DNA from: Phycisphaerales bacterium
GTDB lineage: Bacteria > Planctomycetota > Phycisphaerae > Sedimentisphaerales > Anaerobacaceae
Assembly (NCBI GenBank): GCA_003533825.1
Contig: DQCG01000110.1
Coordinates: 1 to 8,739, forward strand
Reading direction: 5' to 3'
DNA length: 8,739 bases
The translations under genes and the position numbers were made by a program. How positions within the stretch are numbered: the stretch's first letter is position 1; each line of letters opens with the position of its first letter. Below are positions 1 to 7,217 of the stretch, piece after piece. A model generated the notes under the pieces. It was not told where the DNA came from. It did not search any database and was given only the letters and a program-made list of their open reading frames with translations.

Positions 1-2102
1 TCTACACTTGTTCTGAGTCTAGTCGAGCCTATCAGGTCTTTGTGATACCAATACTCAGTGTTTTGAGTAGTGCCAGAACCTCTAACAGCCAAATGGCAGC
101 GACTGTCAGTCTCTAGTTCATTCACATATTGTGCAGAGAGTTGGTGGGCTTGCAGTGACGCGAGCGGCTGCCACTCTTCAATCAAGTTCTGATCGTCATA
201 GAGGAAATAGGTCTCGACACTACCAACATCGCTCCAGATTCGACGGCCAAGGGCATCAAAGCGGAATTGTGCCGCGAAAGCATTGTGTTTAACATTGACG
301 ATCTGGTTGCGATGGTTATGTATATACTCTCGAATTGTGTTACCACTTTGCTGCTCTCGCTCGTCTTGCAGATTTCCATTATGGTTGTGGTTGTACAGAA
401 CGCCATCTCGTTGGACGTACTGGTTGAGATTGTTGGGCGTGTATAGAATGGGTGCTTGACCAGGATGGCTTTCCTCTAAGCGATTGCCCAACTTGTCGTA
501 TTTGAAGGTAAAGGTATTTGGAATTTGTATCAAGTTGCCTAGGTAGTTGTTAACCTTTGCCTGGCCGTCGAACTGCGGGTCGTCTGGCGGTACAACCTGA
601 GTCGGGGCTAATGACGTAAGATCGAGTGGATTGGGAGGAACAATCGGCTGATAATGTGTCAGTTGATAGCGAGAGTCGTACTTGTAGACTTCGCCATAGT
701 CCTGTTGGCCCGAGGCATACTCATACTTGAAGCGCATATTGTCCGCCGCATCGTACAGGTGCTGTAGCGTGAGCAAGTTAGTGCTCTGGGCACTGGTGTG
801 AACAATCTCAGTGACACGACCCTTACCGTCATAAGCGTAAAGGGTGTCACTTCCATTGCCATAGAGTTTGCGACCAATACGTAGCCCACGGTACGTGTTC
901 TCCAGTATCAAACGCTGTGGTGACAGGTTGGTGTCACCAGGGTAAGTAGCCCCATACGACTGGTTTTGTATTCGCTTGATACGGTTCAAATCATCAGGTT
1001 GGTAAACCAGGATGCGCCCGTTAGGATAGATGAGACGAGTCAGGAAGTCAAAGTCATCGTGCTGGCGCTTGATCGTATAAGTCTGTGCAAGTTCTGTTAA
1101 GTTTAAGGACTCCTCATATACTCGTCCCAAGGAATCTACTTTAAAGTTGATATCGGCCTCGTCGTTCTTCGCGCGGGTCACTTGGCCCAGGGCATCGTAT
1201 TCAAAAGTCTCATATGTCGCTCCCACAATGACAATGTTGGGTTTCAATTGGCTCTGGTTTATATCTGTATGCAGAGGATTATCCAGTGGATCATACTTCG
1301 TTTTCTTGATCAGCCCATTATTGTCCTGTATCCATACGACGTTATCGTTGCCATCGTATTTGTATGTGGTTGCTGTACCATCCACATACCTCAGCTCAAC
1401 GCGGCGATCCAGAGCATCATACACTTGGTCAGTTGGGGTATTGTGGGCATCAATCAGACGGATGAGGTTACTGTTGGCGTCATAAACATACTGTGTTACG
1501 ACGTCAGAATCGGGAGGGCGCATGCCGGTGCCTAGCCCCGTATCGGTCATTTCTATACACTCGGTTGTCTGACGACCATACACATCGTATTCGAAGCGAG
1601 TCACATTCCCCAAAGGATCCACTTGGCGGATAACCGCATCGCGACTGTCGTACTCGAAGCTCGTGATATTACCCAGACCATCGGTGATAGACTCGAGCCG
1701 GTCCAGAGGATCGTACTTGTACAGCGTGGTGAACACTTCCTCGCCAGTCGGAGAATCTGCTACCTTCTCACGTACATCGACGCGAGTCACCAGCCCGTGT
1801 TTATCGTAGCGGATTTCTGTCCTGTTCCCAAGTGGGTCTGTTTCTCCGGTTAGCCAGCCTACGGTGTTGTAGTCGTAAGTCGTCGACAGAATAGTCTTGC
1901 TGGGTTCGGGATTGCCACCTGCGTCAAGTCGCTGCCCGTGCTGCTCCACCCGTGTTAGCCGTCCCGCCTTATCGTAGAAGTAAAGTGTGCGCACAAACTC
2001 GACCGATGGGTCGGCCAATGGGATCTTGTCATTGTCTTTCTCCACGTCCACAACATTGTAGGTAATTGGCGTCTGAAAGAGCCGAACACGTGTCTCGATG
2101 CG
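1..2102 (-). CDS. RHS/YD-repeat protein, continuation after the internal TGA (partial, runs off the window)
   Basis: Reading the same frame past TGA 2103-2105, I checked every codon down to position 3 and found no further stop, giving about 700 more codons. The sequence continues the repeats without loss of phase: YFYDKAGRLTRVEQHG, KYDPLDRLES, EYDVYGRQTT, VYDALDRRVELRY, KYDGNDNVV, FEYDALGQVTRA, KYDKLGNRLEES, RFDALGRRIWSD. A proline-rich loop (YQPIVPPNPLDL and after, roughly 550-660) sits where RHS proteins often have one before the last repeats. The final visible residues, WYHKDLIGSTRLRTSV, match the conserved start of the RHS-core end (typically YxxDHLGSxR). The GxxRYYDPxxGRF-like end and the variable tip domain should therefore lie within the next few hundred bases to the left. 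No good start with a ribosome binding site was seen near 2100, so this is the same gene and not a separate one. Confidence 0.87.
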
Positions 2103-2105
2103 TCA
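2103..2105 (-). other. Single in-frame TGA interrupting the RHS gene
   Basis: Codon 935 of the RHS frame is TGA, followed by CGC ATC GAG (R-I-E). The surrounding peptide YNELN-stop-RIE closely parallels YDALDRRVE at about 1390-1420 of the same protein, so the expected residue is Arg. One C-to-T change (CGA to TGA) explains the stop. It is the only stop in about 1635 codons. Confidence 0.9.
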
Positions 2106-4907
2106 GTTCAGCTCGTTGTAGAGATGATAGGCATGATAGAGAAGCTTGTAAGTGCTGGAGCCGTCCGGTATGAAGAGACGCTCAGTAGTTAGATTGCCAG
2201 CCTTGTCATAATCATGTCGGATCAATCGGTACAAGTTCTCTTGCTCGTCATAATCCCTCGTTTCAATGACACGCTCAAAAGCATCGTAGGTGAACTCGGT
2301 TTTCAGACCGTGGTCATCCTTCTGCTCCTTCTGCTCAACCAGGAGGCCATCGCCATCGTAGGAAACTTCGACATCGGTTGCCTCTGGACTGCCTACTCCA
2401 CGCCTGATCTTTTCGGGCAACCGACGCTCGTCGTAGTTGATGCGGATGCGGTTTCCTCGTGGCAACGTCGTGGCGACTCGTAGATCGCCATCATCATAGG
2501 TGTGCCGGGTGACCAAATGGTTGCCAAAATCTGGACTGCCAATTTGCTCACTTGAGATATTGTCGTTTTCGTCGTAGTGAAAAAACTGGACCTCAGTACC
2601 ACTCCAAAGAGGTTTACCCTCAGCATCCTGCACATCCCGCTCAATGCGCTCAACACGCATGTTGCGGCAATAGGTGAAGCGGGTTTCGTAGTCCACGCCC
2701 AGCTTCAATGTCCGGGTGACCTTCTGGACCTGGTTCAAATCATTGACGCCAAATTCAATGGTTGTACCTTTGGGCAGCTTTGTGTTTGTAGCAACACCAA
2801 CTGCGTTGACCTGATACTCCGTTTGTAAATTTACCCCATTTGGATCAATCGTTTGACTTTGTAGATAACCTTCTTTGGGTGCCTTTGAAGGATCAGTGCT
2901 GAAGGGGAAGTATGCAAGTTCGGTGAGGGTTCCAGTTGGATCCTCGTGTTTGGTCAGCCGCCCCTTCCCATCGTAGCCGAGGAAATGCTCCTCGATATTC
3001 TTCAACTCGGACCCATCAGCCTGTTTGATGTTCGGATATTTAATTGTCTTCAGGCTTCCGTTCGATGGATAATGCACAAAGGTTGTTAGTGTTCTATTAT
3101 ATTCGATATCCTCTAGGAGACCCGTATACGGACTCTTAGTGTGTTGTGGGTGCGACACACTCTCAAGGTTTTGGTATGTTGACTCATAGTTGAACTTGAC
3201 GATAATGTCATCTTTCGGATTTATGTTGTCGAGTTCTGATAAAGGGTTGGGAAACTGAAACGCGAGGAAATGCTGCGGTTGCTTGCGCCGAACGATAGAC
3301 AGACGGTTGCCGAAGCTCAAGCGTGTTTTCCATTCTAGATCCTTGTGCTGACGGATATCGCTGCTGGCTATGAGCCCCTGCGCTTCGTGGACCCGGATGA
3401 ACTCGTCCCGGTCGTAAAGATACAACGTTTCGCGTCCTTCCGGGCTGATCATGCCGATGAGTGCCCCGTCTCGGTTGTAACGATAGTGGGTGACCAGCCA
3501 GCGCCGCACGCCGCTGGCCCAGGCGTCCTCTTCACGAGCAATCAGATTGCCAAACTTGTTGTAGACGTAGTGAACAGGGTGGCCGTTGCGGCGCACCATC
3601 ACGGTCTGGAAGGCAGGAATGTCTTCCTCAATCTCTGGCTGACCGGTGGGTAGGCCAGTAGCCAAACTCACATCTTCGTACTCGAAATAGCGTTCACCAT
3701 TGCCTTCCCTCTGTCGGACAATCCGGTTAAAGCTCAGAAGTCCGGTATCCGTCCCGAATTCGTTTTCCAGGTACAGCCGACCGGCTGTGTCGTACACATT
3801 AGTCAGGTTGTGCTGTAACTCACCCGTATAATATGGTGTGCTATAGATGTAGCGTTCCGTAAGCCCTTGCGGATAGCGATCCGTCCCCGGCGTGGTGAAG
3901 GCAACTAAGTCGCCGTAATCGTCATAGATGTAGCGCCAAGTGCGGCCTATTACCTCCTGGTCATCGAGCTTGATTGGCTTGTAGTCTTTGATGGCGATGA
4001 TACGATCCAGAGCATCGTATTCTAGTGTAACGTACCTAGCAGGGTTGTTAATATCGACACTTTCCAAACGGCTACTGGATCCGCTTCCAGCCAATTTGTA
4101 GTGGAATTCCAAGTAGTTGCCTAAGCGGTCCTCAATCCGCTTGATATAAAGTAAGTTTGGGTCCGGATTGACCAAGTCTCTCTCGTAAAAGTAGACCGTG
4201 CCATCAGGCAGGCGCAGACCGTAGTCGCAGTTGTGCGCATTCTGGATACCGAAATCAGCCGCATGGGCCTGCATGTCGAAAATGACAGTGTGTTCGCCCG
4301 GCGGGGGGACCCAGTAATTGAAGTCAGGCTCATGATAGCGGTCGTGCTTGACGTAGGCGCTTTCTTGGAAGCCACCGATCAGCCGGACAATCTTCTTGCC
4401 TCCATCCAGTATGCGCAGCCACAGGTTGTAATTGTGGTCCCAATTGACGCCAAGCGGTCCATTGTAGAAGCCCTGGCTTTTATAAGTGCGGCGGAAGAGA
4501 AAGTCCAATCCAGCACCATCGATGAAGATGTCTTCAGCATCGTACACAAACTGGCCAGAGTACATCTTTACCTGGTTCGCAGCATGATGTACTGCCCAAC
4601 GTGCCGTATCTTCTGATGCCTGAGCGCGACCCAGCACCAGATCACGTACATGGTCAGTAATAATGTTCGTTATGCCAGGCTGAGCATTAGAAGCAAGGCC
4701 AAGCTCAGACCGGATGTTTCCTACCAGCTCACCAACTAAGCTGATGGACTTGCCTGTTGCCTTATCTGGGTATGCTGTCACGTAGCGGTTAACAAATTGA
4801 CGAATCTCATCTAGGTTCTGGAACTTATTTTCGTGGACTTCCTGACGCAGCTCGTCCAACTTGGACTGAGAACTCAAATGCGAACCATTCAACAGTGCCT
4901 CTGACAT
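2103..4907 (-). CDS. RHS/YD-repeat protein, N-terminal 934 residues up to an internal TGA
   Basis: This is the front part of a very large RHS-family protein; family members form a hollow shell of YD repeats that encloses a C-terminal effector. Residues 1-120 are mostly helical and charged, with no signal peptide, membrane segment or PAAR-like start visible. Residues about 125-245 resemble the DUF6531-type segment that precedes RHS repeats (GLDFLFRRTYKSQ, then GVNWDHNYNLWL, then LPDGTVYFYERD). From about residue 290 YD repeats recur, for example LEYDALDRI, VYDTAGRL, LGYDGKGRL, FTYDAFERV and DYDKAGNL. The ATG at 4907 is supported by AGGAAG eight bases upstream. The frame stops at TGA 2103-2105 in the middle of a repeat (YNELN-stop-RIE), and the same frame carries on with more YD repeats to the window edge. 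This is therefore a truncated reading of a longer gene. The family call is firm; the effector and target are unknown. Confidence 0.93.
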   Translation of the reverse strand: MSEALLNGSHLSSQSKLDELRQEVHENKFQNLDEIRQFVNRYVTAYPDKATGKSISLVGELVGNIRSELGLASNAQPGITNIITDHVRDLVLGRAQASEDTARWAVHHAANQVKMYSGQFVYDAEDIFIDGAGLDFLFRRTYKSQGFYNGPLGVNWDHNYNLWLRILDGGKKIVRLIGGFQESAYVKHDRYHEPDFNYWVPPPGEHTVIFDMQAHAADFGIQNAHNCDYGLRLPDGTVYFYERDLVNPDPNLLYIKRIEDRLGNYLEFHYKLAGSGSSSRLESVDINNPARYVTLEYDALDRIIAIKDYKPIKLDDQEVIGRTWRYIYDDYGDLVAFTTPGTDRYPQGLTERYIYSTPYYTGELQHNLTNVYDTAGRLYLENEFGTDTGLLSFNRIVRQREGNGERYFEYEDVSLATGLPTGQPEIEEDIPAFQTVMVRRNGHPVHYVYNKFGNLIAREEDAWASGVRRWLVTHYRYNRDGALIGMISPEGRETLYLYDRDEFIRVHEAQGLIASSDIRQHKDLEWKTRLSFGNRLSIVRRKQPQHFLAFQFPNPLSELDNINPKDDIIVKFNYESTYQNLESVSHPQHTKSPYTGLLEDIEYNRTLTTFVHYPSNGSLKTIKYPNIKQADGSELKNIEEHFLGYDGKGRLTKHEDPTGTLTELAYFPFSTDPSKAPKEGYLQSQTIDPNGVNLQTEYQVNAVGVATNTKLPKGTTIEFGVNDLNQVQKVTRTLKLGVDYETRFTYCRNMRVERIERDVQDAEGKPLWSGTEVQFFHYDENDNISSEQIGSPDFGNHLVTRHTYDDGDLRVATTLPRGNRIRINYDERRLPEKIRRGVGSPEATDVEVSYDGDGLLVEQKEQKDDHGLKTEFTYDAFERVIETRDYDEQENLYRLIRHDYDKAGNLTTERLFIPDGSSTYKLLYHAYHLYNELN

Positions 4908-5117
4908 AAAACGATCTTCCTAATCATTAATCGCTGTCCACGTTTTTATCGAGTTGGCTAGTCAAAGAGCAAACGGCCACATCATCGTCAACTGATGTCC
5001 ATGTGGGAGCTATCCAGGGCTAATACCACTATACATCGTGCGCTGAGACCGGCCACTATGTATCGAGTAGATCTCACAGAACTTTGACATTAGCCAGTGA
5101 TTCCATTTTCACAGCTT
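4908..5117. other. Intergenic gap between the RHS gene and the upstream unknown gene, with a hairpin
   Basis: These 210 bases carry no convincing gene. CCACAT (4977-4982) and ATGTGG (5001-5006) are inverted copies. The intervening CATC and GATG can extend the stem with a small bulge on one side. No T-run follows on either strand, so it is not a classical intrinsic terminator. It could be an attenuator or processing site, or chance. No clear promoter was recognised. Confidence 0.35.
4916..4921 (-). promoter_or_regulatory. Ribosome binding site for the RHS gene
   Basis: On the minus strand AGGAAG lies eight bases before ATG 4905-4907. This supports that start over any internal Met. Confidence 0.6.
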
Positions 5118-5723
5118 TCACTCCTGCCCCGATTGACTCGGGATGTCCCATGCATTCAGATATAAGTCACGGACTTCTTCATTGCTTATATGTAGCTTTT
5201 GCTGCAAGTGCTCTAGCGGATACTCCAATAGCTGGTCGCGAGTTTTAATACCATTATCTTGCAGACGCTTCTTCATTTCGCTTGGAACTTCAGTTAGATC
5301 CTTAACTGGACTGTTGAGCCATTCGCTGTCTTCTACGTCTGCTAGACCTTTACGTAACTGTTGAATGGCGAAGTCTGTATGCAGTGGATTACTAAACGGC
5401 CAGGAACCGAGTAATTCGATGAGCATATCATCTGGATCTCTCATGGCTTCAATAACCCGTATGTTTAGATCATGAATCGATTGATACTTTCCCATCGATT
5501 TGTTGGATGAAAGATCAAAAGGACCTTCATGCCTCTGTATCCGCCTGTCAGCAAAAGTGGTTGATGTTGGACGTGAATTGATATGGCCATTCTCATCTAA
5601 GCAGGCCCCAACATTCTTGTGTCTTTCAAAGAAATCAATAGCCTCCTTACCTTCCACCCATAGTTCTCCTGTAGGCTCCTCAAGCCAGAGCTTCAATGTA
5701 GTAAAATATCTTGCCGTATTTTT
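5118..5723 (-). CDS. Unknown protein, C-terminal piece with a helix-hairpin-helix-like end
   Basis: Coding-like sequence resumes at NTARYFTTLKLWLEEP and runs to the stop at 5118-5120, which is followed two codons later by another TGA. The middle is acidic and helical (HDLNIRVIEAMRDPDD). The last ~55 residues (LTEVPSEMKKRLQDNGIKT, DQLLEYPLEHLQQKLHIS, EEVRDLYLNAWDIP) follow the pattern seen in helix-hairpin-helix-type domains: an amphipathic helix, a Gly-Ile-Lys-Thr turn, then further short helices. Such domains often bind nucleic acid or partner proteins. The domain call rests on the pattern only. In this frame an ATG at about 5876 opens a longer frame, but its first ~50 residues are the out-of-frame reading of the previous piece and probably not real. 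Confidence 0.65.
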   Translation of the reverse strand, partial: KNTARYFTTLKLWLEEPTGELWVEGKEAIDFFERHKNVGACLDENGHINSRPTSTTFADRRIQRHEGPFDLSSNKSMGKYQSIHDLNIRVIEAMRDPDDMLIELLGSWPFSNPLHTDFAIQQLRKGLADVEDSEWLNSPVKDLTEVPSEMKKRLQDNGIKTRDQLLEYPLEHLQQKLHISNEEVRDLYLNAWDIPSQSGQE

Positions 5724-5925
5724 GATACAATTCAACCGTAACTTCTTCTGAGCCCCTCTCAAATGTATTCGTCTTCCCTGTTTTATTGGGTTGCAGATGT
5801 GATTCCACAGTAATCTCTGAATCGCCCACATTGACTGTGAGGTCTGTGATTTGATCGACGGCCGACTGTTTCTCATCGATTTTCAAGTTCCATCCAGGCC
5901 CGACCATTGTATAATTTGGGGGGGG
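5719..5925 (-). CDS. Unknown protein, third piece (shifted frame between the C8 and A5 tracts)
   Basis: Adding one C to the C8 run joins the preceding piece to HPPPNYTMVGPGWNLKIDEK. The frame then reads QITDLTVNVGDSEITVES and GSEEVTVELYQ, which looks like beta-strand-rich, acidic coding sequence. The competing frame over the same bases is rich in Arg, Ser, Gln and Trp and contains a stop, so it reads like noise. The coding frame leaves this register near the A5 run, where VELYQ joins NTARYFTTLKLWLEEP once one A is removed. The two shifts cancel exactly. Confidence 0.6.
5918..5925. repeat. Homopolymer tract of eight G (C8 on the coding strand) at a frameshift
   Basis: Eight consecutive G on the plus strand lie inside the unknown gene, exactly where the coding frame changes. 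Nine would keep the gene in frame. Tracts of this length are prone to slippage in replication, transcription and sequencing. Confidence 0.85.
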
Positions 5926-6242
5926 TGTTTTTGATTCCAGCCAATCTTCTTGCCCTCTGTTACAGCCTTATCAAGCGTGCGCCCTTCGGGTATTTGGAAA
6001 AAATCCTTGTGGGGATGCTTAGGGTGGTCGCTAGTAGGTATCTCCGCGGGAGCGAGGATGTGAGTATAATAGTATTCCTTGTCGGGTGGACGGTTCTTGT
6101 CGGCTGGTTCAGGTTTGACCACCTGATCAGGAGACTTGTTAAATGCCAAGTGTCCTGTTCTCAAAGCTGCCCCTACGCACAGCCCCGGTCGAGACTTGGG
6201 TTGCACAACAATGAGGAAGAATTCCTGGATGCCTTCAATGCG
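5918..6242 (-). CDS. Unknown protein, second piece (after the TGA, before the C8 tract)
   Basis: This segment continues in the same frame as the front piece: RIEGIQEFFLIVVQPK, then a Gly/Ala stretch (GLCVGAALRTGHLAF), then a Pro/Lys-rich loop (VVKPEPADKNRPPDKEYYY), then a His-rich stretch (SDHPKHPHKDFF). It ends near KKIGWNQKHPP at the homopolymer, beyond which this frame soon hits TGA at 5883-5885. The only early Met in the frame is not a convincing start, so this is a fragment. The composition is coding-like throughout, which supports continuity with the flanking pieces. Confidence 0.65.
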
Positions 6243-6245
6243 TCA
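6243..6245 (-). other. In-frame TGA interrupting the unknown gene
   Basis: Codon 260 is TGA, with sense frame on both sides (FLWGP-stop-RIEGIQEFF). The next bases are CGC ATT GAA. The 8-mer TGACGCAT is identical to that at the RHS internal stop. One C-to-T change from CGA (Arg) would explain it. Confidence 0.8.
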
Positions 6246-7022
6246 TGGACCCCAGAGGAACGTCTGATACTCGGGATCTTCGAAATGCGGCCGGGGCTGG
6301 AGGAAGAACATCGCGCGGTTAGTCCCGAGGTGGTATGAGTCAAGATGGTGGTACAGTTGTGATAAATTCGTCGTATGCGAGAAAGTCTCGCGGGATTCAC
6401 GCGACGCGTCAATATTTCGAACATTAGAGAACTCCTCACGAAATTCCATCTTTGCCTCCGGTACAGTGTGTGGGAGGAGGCCTTCACCGACTTCGAGGCT
6501 ATCGAGGGATGTAGTGCTCTTTCGAATGCTTACAGTTTCTTTCGAACCTGAAAGACTCTCACCAGATATTGACACTGCTTCGAATATCTCTCGCTTCTTC
6601 GGCTGAAAATCAAGAAAGTACGGATATTCGTCGATTGGCACACCAGCAGCCTTATAGGGCTCGACGGTCACCTCCAGGATAGCTCCGTAACAGCCGTAAT
6701 ACAAAGCAAAGCTCTTTGCGATGATCTTACTCGCTTCATGATATGGAGGCCACGTTTTTCCCATCATTACGTCACCTGGCAATGGAATGGTGCCCGTAAT
6801 GGAGCAAGTCACCTTGAGATAGGTGATTATAGTATTCTTATAATCATCGGGGACAGAGTCCGGTTGGGGGTGGGCATAGAAGATGGTGACTGACGGTTTC
6901 CAGCGCGGCGGCTTTATGCTCGGATGTTGAGGCGAAGGTACTATCCACATCATTTCATTGTCAAGAGCAAGGCGCTTCCAGACAATATCAACCGGCAGAG
7001 ACATTATATTTGACGTAGTCAT
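6243..7022 (-). CDS. Unknown protein, N-terminal 259 residues (front piece of the interrupted gene)
   Basis: This is the intact opening segment of the interrupted gene, beginning MTTSNIMSLPVDIVWKRLAL. It contains a Trp/Pro-rich stretch (IVPSPQHPSIKPPRWKPSV), a hydrophobic aromatic patch (FALYYGCYGAILEVTVEPY, residues about 105-123) that is too polar for a membrane span, and a Ser-rich probable linker with several SxS/SxE motifs (residues about 150-180). It ends FLWGP at TGA 6243-6245, after which the same frame reads RIEGIQEFF. The ribosome binding site is strong. It could be expressed alone as a truncated product, but ending in the middle of a hydrophobic, apparently folded segment makes that unlikely to be the original form. 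Confidence 0.75.
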   Translation of the reverse strand: MTTSNIMSLPVDIVWKRLALDNEMMWIVPSPQHPSIKPPRWKPSVTIFYAHPQPDSVPDDYKNTIITYLKVTCSITGTIPLPGDVMMGKTWPPYHEASKIIAKSFALYYGCYGAILEVTVEPYKAAGVPIDEYPYFLDFQPKKREIFEAVSISGESLSGSKETVSIRKSTTSLDSLEVGEGLLPHTVPEAKMEFREEFSNVRNIDASRESRETFSHTTNLSQLYHHLDSYHLGTNRAMFFLQPRPHFEDPEYQTFLWGP

Positions 7023-7028
7023 TTTCTG

Positions 7029-7034
7029 TTCCTT
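7029..7034 (-). promoter_or_regulatory. Ribosome binding site for the unknown interrupted gene
   Basis: On the minus strand AAGGAA lies six bases before ATG 7020-7022, within a purine-rich run (AAAGGGAAAGGAA). It fixes the start of the 7022-5118 gene. Confidence 0.65.
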
Positions 7035-7099
7035 TCCCTTTAGAACTTCTCTTTGATCTCGGAATAAGATTGTGCGTGCTGTTTTCTCTCGCCTGTTGA

Positions 7100-7139
7100 G
7101 CGGTACTCATTCGCAACCGGACGAAGTCACAACCGGACA
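7100..7139 (-). repeat. Motif B, related to motif A at 8154-8191 in inverted orientation
   Basis: Read on the minus strand from 7139, this begins TGTCCGGT, has a second CGTCCGGT sixteen bases further on, and ends ATGAGTACCGC. Motif A on the plus strand shares TGTCCGGT, then CGTGGT, then ATGAGT and ACCGC in the same order and similar spacing. My hand alignment gives about 28 matches with gaps. Confidence 0.45.
7114..7138. repeat. Direct repeat CAACCGGAC, two copies, period 16
   Basis: CAACCGGAC occurs at 7114-7122 and 7130-7138, separated by GAAGTCA. On the minus strand this is GTCCGGTTG twice, about 90-120 bases before the 7022 start. This spacing and orientation would suit an operator, or transposase binding repeats at an element end. 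Nothing here decides between them. Confidence 0.6.
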
Positions 7140-7217
7140 ATACTTGAAACTGTGTCTTCTCTTAGTATTTGTTTCTCTATATTAACTTGTTTGAGCGGAT
7201 ATGCAGGCATAGCTAAC

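Larger units (their letters stand above)
5118..7022 (-). pseudogene. Unknown ~634-residue protein gene, interrupted by one TGA and two compensating frameshifts
   Basis: Four reading-frame pieces form one gene. The start ATG 7020-7022 has AAGGAA six bases upstream. The frame reaches TGA at 6243-6245 (codon 260), continues in the same frame to the C8 tract (5918-5925), shifts frame until near the A5 tract (5719-5723), then returns to the original frame and ends at TGA 5118-5120. Restoring C9 and A4 and reading the TGA as Arg gives a continuous protein of about 634 residues. I do not recognise the family. The N-terminal ~140 residues look like a mixed alpha/beta domain. A Ser/Glu-rich linker follows (about 150-215), then an aromatic and proline-rich region (MFFLQPRPHFEDPEYQTF, then EGIQEFFLIVVQPKSRPG). 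The last ~55 residues have a helix-hairpin-helix-like pattern. No signal peptide or membrane span was seen. Its place just before the RHS gene suggests a related role, which is inference. Confidence 0.7.
7023..7217. other. Intergenic region between the two unknown genes
   Basis: These 195 bases hold the ribosome binding site above and a tandem 9-base repeat at 7114-7138. A short minus-strand open frame (ATG 7108-7110, MSTAQQAREN...) runs into the next gene's start in another frame; it is too short to claim as a gene. No terminator was recognised. Confidence 0.4.

Noticed and set aside
1147..1853. Plus-strand open frames of 76-117 codons across the RHS gene
   Set aside because: They are antisense to well-supported YD repeats. 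The repetitive YD codons leave long antisense frames open, and the translations show no protein-like pattern.
4121..4375. Minus-strand 84-codon frame inside the RHS gene
   Set aside because: It is an out-of-frame, Ser/Thr/Arg-rich reading of sequence that is firmly coding in the RHS frame.
1..4907. The many YD repeats as a DNA tandem repeat or CRISPR-like array
   Set aside because: The repeats are conserved only as short protein motifs with irregular spacing. No DNA repeat unit with constant spacing is present.
2103..6245. TGA reassigned to Trp or Gly, or read as selenocysteine
   Set aside because: Only one TGA lies in ~1635 RHS codons while TGG is frequent, and genes here appear to end on TGA. 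The expected residue is Arg, and nothing suggests a selenoprotein.
5907..6338. Plus-strand 143-codon frame
   Set aside because: It is antisense to the interrupted unknown gene, whose minus-strand reading has a clear ribosome binding site, start and better composition.
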